Below are positions 56,853-64,000 of a stretch of 64,000 nucleotides of DNA, in pieces (position 1 is the stretch's first letter; every line of letters begins with the position of its first letter). The stretch is from Gordionus sp. m RMFG-2023. Lineage: Eukaryota > Nematomorpha > Gordioida > Chordodea > Parachordodidae. Where the stretch lies: assembly GCF_954871325.1 (NCBI RefSeq), contig NC_088775.1, positions 16,345,561 to 16,409,560 on the forward strand. Reading direction: 5' to 3'. The notes under the pieces are model-generated. The model saw only the letters and a program-made list of their open reading frames with translations, was not told the DNA's origin and did not search any database. The position numbers and the translations under genes are program-made.

Positions 56853-57480
56853 TATAATTAAAGAGACTTCTTATAAAGAGTGTATATATTAATTAAATTT
56901 TATTTCCTTGTGGCATTAAATTATTTTATTATTATTTCCTTTCTTTCGCATTAGGCTATTTATATAATTGATGCTTATATCTCAAACGAAATATGCATCG
57001 CTGGATATTTTTCAAGTGCAAACAAATAATAAATAAAATTTATAATCCAAAGCAATGTAATTTATTTCATCGCATCTGGCGGTCATTGTAAAATTTGAAT
57101 AACATTAACTTGCTTTTAAAAATACGCAGGGATGATTGTCGCATTGTTTGGGCGATACATGATTATTATAAATGAGGTAAAAAATAAAATTGTGAAAAAT
57201 CAAAATTATGGGAAAAAAGTATATAATCCATTTACAATTATTTATCAATATTTTATAAATTATCATACTATTAAATGACCTCACACAATCAAAATCTGAA
57301 AAAACCTAATAGAAGTAAAAATTTAAATATTAAGTAGTTCTTCAATCAACTCAAAAATATTTTTCCATTGATTATCAAATTTTTTCATTTAATAGATGCC
57401 CCTCAATCTTTTATTTTATTTAAAATATGGAATTCCTAATTTTAATCAATTTGGAAATCATTAAAATTAAAATCTCATGT
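56853..57480. other. AT-rich stretch, nothing recognised
   Basis: No frames or repeats of note. A GC-richer piece at about 57060-57170 has no recognisable motif. Confidence 0.4.
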
Positions 57481-57484
57481 AACT

Positions 57485-57655
57485 TCGCTTTTTTTGATCG
57501 GACCTCTTCCTAATTTGGTACTTTTTCTCTTGATTGAACATTTTCCTTTTTTATTCAGATCTTTTCCCTTTTTGATTAGAACTTTACCTTTTTTGATTGA
57601 CAATATTTATTTTTTGATTAAGAATTTTCCTTGTTTTGGAAATAAATATTTTTTT
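57485..57655. repeat. Degenerate minisatellite, CTTTTTTGATT unit
   Basis: Blocks of the type CTTTTTTGATYRGAMCTTTTCC recur about every 25-30 bp five or six times (from 57487 to about 57640), with many substitutions. Confidence 0.6.
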
Positions 57656-57960
57656 TGACATAACAATTTCTTTATTAAATTCCTAATGTAAGAAATGATA
57701 CACAAATAATTCTTTCATCTGATTATTTAAAAACGGAGGTGGTTCTACAATCCAAAAAATAAAAATAATTATATTTTAAAATGGTATTTGTATTTTTTAT
57801 TATAAAAAATAAAATTCTTTGGGTTTGATGAATGACATTGATTGGTAAAAAAATAAAATTTGTTATTTTCGAATATTTAATTGTTTATTTTTCTCGGCTA
57901 TATTAACCAGGTTAGAATTTAATTTTTTGGAATGAAGAGAGAGGCATGTGAAGTTCCAAA

Positions 57961-58345
57961 TTAACCTAAAGACCAAGTTACAGAAGTTAAGCCATCTGAT
58001 CTTAGGCTAACATCTGATGATAAATTAGCAGACTCAAGGATGTTTGGTATTCGGGCTCTCGTGAGAGAACGGCTAATGACTGAATTAATTGCTGTGTCTT
58101 GCAAGTCTGCCTTGACTATATATACAATTAACATCATGTCTCTCTTTAGAATCAACTAATATTTTACATTTTATGCATATAAGTGGTTAAACTATATTAC
58201 ATCCAATTCGATGGCCTATGGCACCTCTTAATTGTTCATCTGAAGGCTACCTAGGTTACGAATTGGTAATGCTTCAAACCATTCATAACCATCAGTATAG
58301 TCATCATTTTGTAATAGTTGAATATATTCTAAAGGGGAGGTTTGA
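57961..58345 (-). pseudogene. Retroelement polyprotein C-terminal region (reverse-transcriptase type, non-LTR-like)
   Basis: Three adjacent pieces follow the order of a C-terminal segment found downstream of reverse transcriptase in many invertebrate polyproteins. They are PLEYIQLL...YEWFEALPIRNLGS (58340-58250), EQLRGAIGHRIGCNI with CKILVDSKERHDVNC (58240-58120), and RSLTRARIPNILESANL then SDGLTSVTW (58080-57961). Family patterns are LRxAVGLRLGxxIC, CxCGxxVDxxGxHxLxC and RALxxAxxPxxLEPxGLxRxDGKRPDGLTxxPW. The reverse transcriptase itself is not here. The pieces fall in different frames and contain stops, so this is a dead fragment. I am unsure of the exact retroelement class. Confidence 0.7.
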
Positions 58346-58350
58346 TGAGA

Positions 58351-60299
58351 ATATTTAAAAAAAATTTTTAATTAAAGGTTCGAAAATTGATGTGTTAAAA
58401 TTGAGGGTAAAACAGCTTAGGTAAAGCTAAAGATATCCAAGCTGTCAAGGCCAAATTTAAAGGTTATCTTTAGGGGTGATAAAAGAAGATATCATGGCGT
58501 TGTTCATCAAGCGCGATGCCAAAAATAAAGAAAAAGATAAGATTTAATGTATATAAGTCTAAACCACCCATTTTCGAGGGTAATTGTGAAAATTGAAGTT
58601 AATGCCTAAAAATATTAAAGTTAATATCTATCATTTGAATACCCGAAATTAATCAAGATTTTCTAAAAACATAACTTGTAAGTTGTTAAGTGTCGATAAA
58701 GTTGATTTTAAATTTTATTTTATTTACGAAATAATTTTTAGTTTATGTTAACGTTTTATTTTATCGTATTAACATTATTTTAAAATCAATTTATTTTGAC
58801 AATTAATATATTTTTTGATATCAAGTTATATTCAATTTTAAACGAACATTTCCATTTTATATAATTGGTTATTTTATAATTTATTTTTTTTTAAAAAAAG
58901 ATATAAAAGGAACATTTTTTTTGTTAAAGGAGGATAAATAAAATGTAATTCATAATAATAAAAAAAAAGAAAAAATGTAATTTATTTTAATATGAATAAT
59001 CAAAATGTAATTGTAATAATATAAAGAATAAAAATGTTATTATATGACAATTCTTTATAAGTATTTTATATTAACATTCCTCTCTAGAGAAATTTGCAAA
59101 TATTTTGCCAAAACCGCTCCTTGTTTATTTTTGAATTTCAGGTTGTTGAATATATCTCGATTCTTCATCATCATCGATATCAATTTGATTTTGTTATTAG
59201 TTTTAATTGATTGCGATTTGTCTATCGTATTCCAACAAGTTTTGTTGATGTTGGTTGTCATTTAATATTGCAATTATCTGTTTATGATTTTCATAATTTG
59301 TTATTATTATTCTTCTTTTTTAAATCATCATTTATTTTATCTTATCTTATATTTTATTTTATCATTGTTAATTTTAATTCATTTTAAATTTCATATATTA
59401 TTTTAAATATTTTGATTTATAACTATGGTAATTTATTTTTAATTCCTTAAAAATATATTTATATTCGACCTCACACGTTTTAAATTAGGTTCATATATGT
59501 TTCATGCACAATGGTTTGAACCAGTTTTAACGGTTCCAATAGATCCAATATTATTATTTTCTATGAGTCCAACTTAAAATATTACTTCTCAAGGCTGAAT
59601 CAATAATTAGTATAATTCAGATCCTTGAAATTTGCAATTTATATTGAAGACAATTATGCTATAATTAATACAGGCGCATTAACTAGTGATGTGGAGAATC
59701 TCTCTTATCGCAAATAGGCTAATAATAATTTTTCCCTTACACCTCCCCTCTATAAAAAGAATTTGTTAGTAAAAGTTAATAACTTTTTTAAATAACCTTA
59801 GAATTCGATATTCTTTTAAAAAAATCAATTTTTATAAAAAAAAATAAGTGAAAACCTAAAATTATTTTTATAAATACATAATATAGCCAACCTAAAATAT
59901 GTGAACTTAAAGACCTCCAATAAAAATAACAGAAAAACCCACAGATTAGTGCTCCTCCCCCATAGGAAAATTCTAAATAAACCTATGAAATGATAGAACT
60001 AAATTTAAATAGTACCATATAAAATTATATTAAATATTCTAATAAAATTTGTCACATTAAAAAAATAGAATTTAATTTTAAACTTGTTACTTTTGACATG
60101 ATTTAAACATATTTTTTTATAAAAATTAACTAATTCATATTTTATAAATCTTATTGAGTAAATTAGGCAATATGAGCCTTACATATAGCTAATTGTGCCA
60201 TAATTTCCACTCTAATGTAATAAAAGCTCTTATAAAGTGAACCGGATTAACGTACCTCTTCCCTACGATCACCTTACGTTCAGGATTTTATAGCACTGT
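58351..60299. other. AT-rich stretch, nothing recognised
   Basis: Frames here (for example the overlapping opposite-strand pair at 59044-59265) lack known motifs and are low complexity. No RNA gene or repeat was recognised. Confidence 0.4.
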
Positions 60300-60307
60300 A
60301 AAAGCCT

Positions 60308-61736
60308 CAGGCTTGTTAATCGAACTTTTTAAAAAGATCCAATCCCGATCAAGATCTATTCAAAAAAAGAGGATCCAAATTCAGGATCGACCTTTTTTAA
60401 AAAAGGATCACGATCATGATCCTTTTCCTATTTAAATTTCTGAAGGAAATTTCTGATCGATTATAAAAATAAATTAAATATGGTATAAATTTATTGTAAT
60501 TGGATAATATAATATAAGTATAACATTTAGAATATATTTATTTATAATTAAAATTAGCCTTTAATAATAAAATTTCTAAGTTATTATCATTTAAACATCA
60601 ACCTCTTTCATTAAGCACATGTTTAGCTTTACTAAAAAAAAGCGCTCCATAGGAGGGCTTGATGGCAAAGGTGTGTTATACTCAATAAAAAATTTTAAAA
60701 ATTAATATAAGTATAAAATATATTCATTGAACATTTTGTAAAGAATTTTTCCAAAAAAAGGTATCTATTACATTTATTTGAAGTATCTGCATGTGGTTGA
60801 TCCTGCATATTTCCAAATGGGCAATTAACCCTTCTTTTACTAACAGATTTTGTGGCAGATTAATATAAGGCCAATTTAGCGTAAATTTTCGGTGAATTAT
60901 TGCTGCCAATATGTTACTGTCATAATACAGTGAAGGAAATCTATATTATGAAATGATAATTAATTTATTATTAAATAAGTGTTCGTTCATATAAATCAGG
61001 TACCTGCAAAACTTAGCCCTTATTAACATATCAATAAATATTTTATTAATTATTGTAAATAAATCTTATTATATGCATATTGTTAAGTTCTTCACAAATA
61101 AATAATAAAAACTGTATTTTCAAAAGAATTAATTACTTCTAAATGCCTTTTGAAGTTTTAACTACTAATCTTTGAAGAAGATATTTTTTTCTTACATAAA
61201 GAGCATTTTGCACTGATCATTGTATTGTTACTTCCATCCATTTCATATAAAGTAAAATACTTAGTTAAATTATAAAATGGTTAAAGATACTCATTCTCAC
61301 TTGCTGTTACATTAATAGTAGATGTATTATTTTCTAAATCTAAATGGTGGACATTATTGAAACCTAGAATTTATTTATATTATATATATATATAATATGA
61401 TTAAATAAATAAAAATTGTAGGCTCTAAATCTCGTTCTAGATAAAATTTAGGAAATTGTTGAAATATAAAATAAGGTGGAATGGAAGTTGATAAAATATG
61501 ATGTAGATAGATATTTTTTTTAAAAATAATATTTTAATTTAATTTTCAAAATTTTTATTTTATTTTTTGCTTTTTAAGTAAAAAAATGAATTTTTAAAAG
61601 GATCGAGATCTAATATTAAAAAAAATGATCTCGATCACGATCCTCAACTTACAGGATCATAAATCCGGGAAAATTAACAAATTTAGGAACGAATCCAGGA
61701 TCGGCGATCTTTTTATTCGATCTTTTAACAACTCTA
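60308..61736 (-). mobile_element. hAT element, GGATC family, with perfect 8-bp duplication
   Basis: Ends CAGGCTTGTTAATCGAAC and GATCTTTTAACAACTCTA, flanked by exact AAAAGCCT (60300-60307, 61737-61744). GGATC/GATCC motifs repeat in both subterminal regions (60330-60430 and 61600-61730). The interior carries a decayed transposase on the minus strand. At 1.43 kb it is internally deleted. Confidence 0.92.
60590..61260 (-). pseudogene. hAT transposase remnants (BED finger and C-terminus)
   Basis: An N-terminal piece near 61245-61140 reads SAKCSLCKKKISSSKIS then NFKRHLEV, a BED-type finger with a stop between its halves. A C-terminal piece near 60690-60570 has LPSSPPMERFF and, in a neighbouring frame, SKAKHVLNERG and NLEILLLKANFNYK, the hAT dimerisation segment. 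The catalytic centre is missing or unrecognisable. Confidence 0.75.
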
Positions 61737-61744
61737 AAAAGCCT

Positions 61745-62910
61745 TCGTCGAAAGGTTATTCCCTTTCATTGATTTAAATGAGTAATTATTTGATAATTGG
61801 GAGCCAAGCTAAATCAAATTTTACCTAATGTTCGCGAATATTGAAATGATATTATACGAATACGAATATTAATGGTTGAGTAATAACAAAATAATTATTC
61901 AATTTAAATATATTTTAAATCTTACATAGAACCTATCAGGACGAGGAGCATTAACTGATAGTGTCATAACTACGGTGATGAGATACCCTTCTTTTACATT
62001 TCCTTTGTACTTGGTGCGTGCTTAAGATATTAAATCATTTAATTTTGTTATAATAGCTTAAGGCTCTTAAGCCCTCAAATAGTCCTCAAAATCTCATTGA
62101 AACGGTGAAAACTTTGAATACTCTTTAATTGGCATACAAATGTTAAATATATGTTAATAACAACTATAGCCTAACTGCCACTAAAGGACGGTGCAACCCA
62201 ACCTTGGGCCAGCCAGAAAAATTTCGGCACCTGGCTGGAAAACCTGCGCAAAATATTTTTTTACGGGTACGATAAGAATTTCGCGAAAATTTTATAGCTT
62301 AATGCAAATTTATGTTCCTTTTTTCATATAAAAATTTGGAGAGGAACAAAGTTTTCATGGACCGGTTCGAGCTGGGTCATTCAGATCTCTAGGAATCTCT
62401 CCATAAATTATTTCCTGTGAGATTGAAACTAAAAAAGGTAAAGTGGCTCCATAACTGTGATAAATATGTATGTTATTTTCCATTTCATACAAATTAAAAT
62501 TAGAGAAAATTACTTTGGAAAGATGTATGAACATTATTATATAAGATATTCTCTGCACGTGGGGGAATATATTTCCTGTAAAATCAGATTTAAAATTTTA
62601 AATTTCGCCATCTTAGATTATTTAAAATCGAGAGATTTCGAGTCTTTACACCAGAAAATTTATAGAAAAAAATCAAATTTCATTTAAGATCTATTTGTAT
62701 GGTAAAAATAAAATTCAAAATATAATAATGACTTTAAACATTGTTAAAACAAATTTATCTTAATTTCTTATTCTCAATTATGAATTAAATGAAAAATATA
62801 ATAGAAAAAAGGATAAGGAACAACAATGTAATAATAAAAAAATATAAGCTTATCTATTTTTAATGGGCATAATATTTTCACTATAGTTGCAAAACTTTAA
62901 ACTGTACCCT
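61745..62910. other. Stretch with hAT scraps, no gene recognised
   Basis: A TTCG-type scrap lies at about 61815-61940. A GC-richer piece at 62170-62395 contains GGGCCAGCCAG and ACCGGTTCGAGCTGGGTCA, then TTCAGATCTCTAG, resembling a GGCCCGG-type end. The minus-strand frame ending there (62558-62355) runs into that repeat and was not recognised. Confidence 0.45.
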
Positions 62911-63304
62911 AGTGATCTGCACCGGACCTAATTTTTCAAGCCCAGCCCGAAATTTATTTTAGAAATTTTTGCCGGCTCGGCCCGAACCCGAAATTTTTTT
63001 AAAAAAAAATTTACTGACCCAGTCCTGCCCGAATTTATTTAAATATAGAAATTAATCTTTATAATTACTCAAAATAAAAGAGATATAATATGTCGTTTAG
63101 TTTCAATAAATAAAATAAAATATTTTTATTACATAAAAAATTCAATATAAAATTGATAAATTTAGATATATTTAAAAAAAATTCCAAGGTCCGACCCGAC
63201 CCGGATTTTTTTTTAAATATTAGGCCCGAGCCCGGCCCGAAGCCCGTTTGAGCCGGGCCGGACTCGGGCCGGGTACCGTCGGGCCTAACTTTACAGATCT
63301 CTAA
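62911..63304. mobile_element. GGCCCGG-family hAT MITE with perfect 8-bp duplication
   Basis: Flanked by exact TGTACCCT (62903-62910, 63305-63312). Ends AGTGATCTGCACCGGACC and inverse of TTTACAGATCTCTAA, diverged from the family's CAGAGATCTGCA. GGCCCGAACCCG-type motifs at both ends. Non-coding, 394 bp. Confidence 0.88.
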
Positions 63305-63557
63305 TGTACCCTACTCTAAACGATAAAATAACTGAGAGTGAGATTCATAAGACGAATCCATTTAGAAATGTTACACGCCTAATTTTGCAATGCTTTTTAT
63401 AAAGCTTAGAATCAGGGTTTTACAAACTGCTCAAAATAAAAAAAATCTTCAAAAAGGAAAAATTATGAAAATTTTTTATAAATTTTTTTTTGAGAAGCTC
63501 AGATGAAGAAACTTAAGTTTAGACAATCATCTATTGAATTTATACATTATCTAAAGA

Positions 63558-63600
63558 CAGGCGCGTAGGCAGGAATTTGGTCTGGGGGGGGGGGGGGTAT
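63558..63600. repeat. hAT terminus fragment followed by a G-run
   Basis: CAGGCGCGTAGGCAGGAATT then TGGTCT and a run of G. This resembles a common hAT MITE end (CAGGGGCGTAGCCAGGAATTT plus G-run). No partner end before the window edge, unless overlapped by later insertions. Confidence 0.5.
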
Positions 63601-63938
63601 AATAAAATTTATTAAGAAATATTATTGTTTTTTAAAAATATCAAGCATAAATTTATTAGGACTAATAACTATTTCTAATACACAATTTAAATTAATGTGA
63701 ATTATAAAAAAATGATATGTAAAGAATCACTTAAATGACCCAAAATAGAAATTTGATATTTTTGAGCCTTTACACAAAATGTTTCTTAGGAATAATTGCA
63801 TTTTGTATGTTATACATTTACAATGTAAAATTCAATCTTCGTTGTGATTGAGCTAATTTTTGAATTATCTCATCCTTGAATATTCAAATCCAAACCTTTC
63901 AATCTACTTTCAGATGTTGTAATTCTTGGTATGTTTTT

Positions 63939-64000
63939 CAGAGACCTGCAGGCCCGGTCCCCGGGCCGGGCCCAAAATTTTTAAAAAAAACACCCAAGCC
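63939..64000. mobile_element. GGCCCGG-family hAT, left end, cut by window edge
   Basis: CAGAGACCTGCAGGCCCGG and a second GGCCGGGCCC motif give the same terminus as the element at 14720. The element continues beyond the window. Confidence 0.85.

Noticed and set aside
62355-62687. Opposing frames near 62.5 kb considered as a host exon
   Set aside because: The minus frame runs into a GC-rich hAT-type end, and no family was recognised. Evidence is insufficient.
1-64000. LTR retrotransposon, endogenous virus or Polinton
   Set aside because: No paired long terminal repeats, capsid, protease, integrase or packaging-ATPase motifs were recognised. The coding scraps are explained by DNA transposons, a LINE end and a reverse-transcriptase-polyprotein end.

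Overview
The window looks like nuclear DNA of a eukaryote, most likely an animal. It is very AT-rich by eye, has spliced genes with tiny introns (about 37-45 bp) next to huge transposon-filled ones, and is crowded with hAT, PIF/Harbinger and Sola-like DNA transposons. There is also a LINE end with a PHD-type finger, a type common in cnidarians and other invertebrates. A reduced or parasitic animal such as a myxozoan would fit, but that is inference. No tRNA, rRNA, CRISPR array, prophage, LTR element or bacterial operon was recognised.

Two host genes could be assembled from exons on the minus strand. Positions 5467-2228 hold the N-terminal two thirds of a VPS37A-like ESCRT-I subunit (six exons). 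Its C-terminal Mod_r domain was not found and may lie beyond the left edge. Positions 54681-23376 hold translation initiation factor eIF3 subunit b, here about 17 exons spread over 31.3 kb, from the RRM through the WD40-type propeller to the acidic C-terminus and stop. Most neighbouring exons join in consistent phase. Its first five introns are about 40-60 bp (one about 80 bp). Its later introns are 0.2-7.5 kb and hold most of the window's transposons.

Layout: 0.3-1.4 kb, a tandem repeat and a hAT MITE. 2.2-5.5 kb, VPS37A with a long-TIR element in its last visible intron. 5.7-13.5 kb, a composite block bounded by two oppositely oriented arrays of a 14-bp GCGAA/TTCGC repeat. Inside it lie a hAT C-terminal fragment, a 3.2-kb hAT foldback palindrome and a hAT MITE with a perfect 8-bp duplication. 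14.7-18.9 kb, two hAT remnants. 19-23.4 kb, repeats and featureless AT-rich DNA. 23.4-54.7 kb, eIF3b with a Sola-like element inside another (26-30.5 kb), a hAT (31.2-33.7 kb), a LINE end (38.7-39.5 kb), two almost identical Harbinger copies in inverted orientation (41.2-47.3 kb) and hAT pieces (52-53.3 kb). 55-56.8 kb, a hAT holding two smaller hAT-type MITEs. 58 kb, a reverse-transcriptase-polyprotein end. 60.3-61.7 kb, another hAT with a perfect 8-bp duplication. 62.9-64 kb, GGCCCGG-type hAT elements.

One theme recurs. Each hAT family has its own short GC-rich subterminal motif (GGCCCGG, TAGCGCGCTA, GAGCTAGCTCC, GATCTTTGAAGATC, CGATCCGATCC, GGATC, perhaps TTCGCGATA) repeated many times in otherwise AT-rich DNA.
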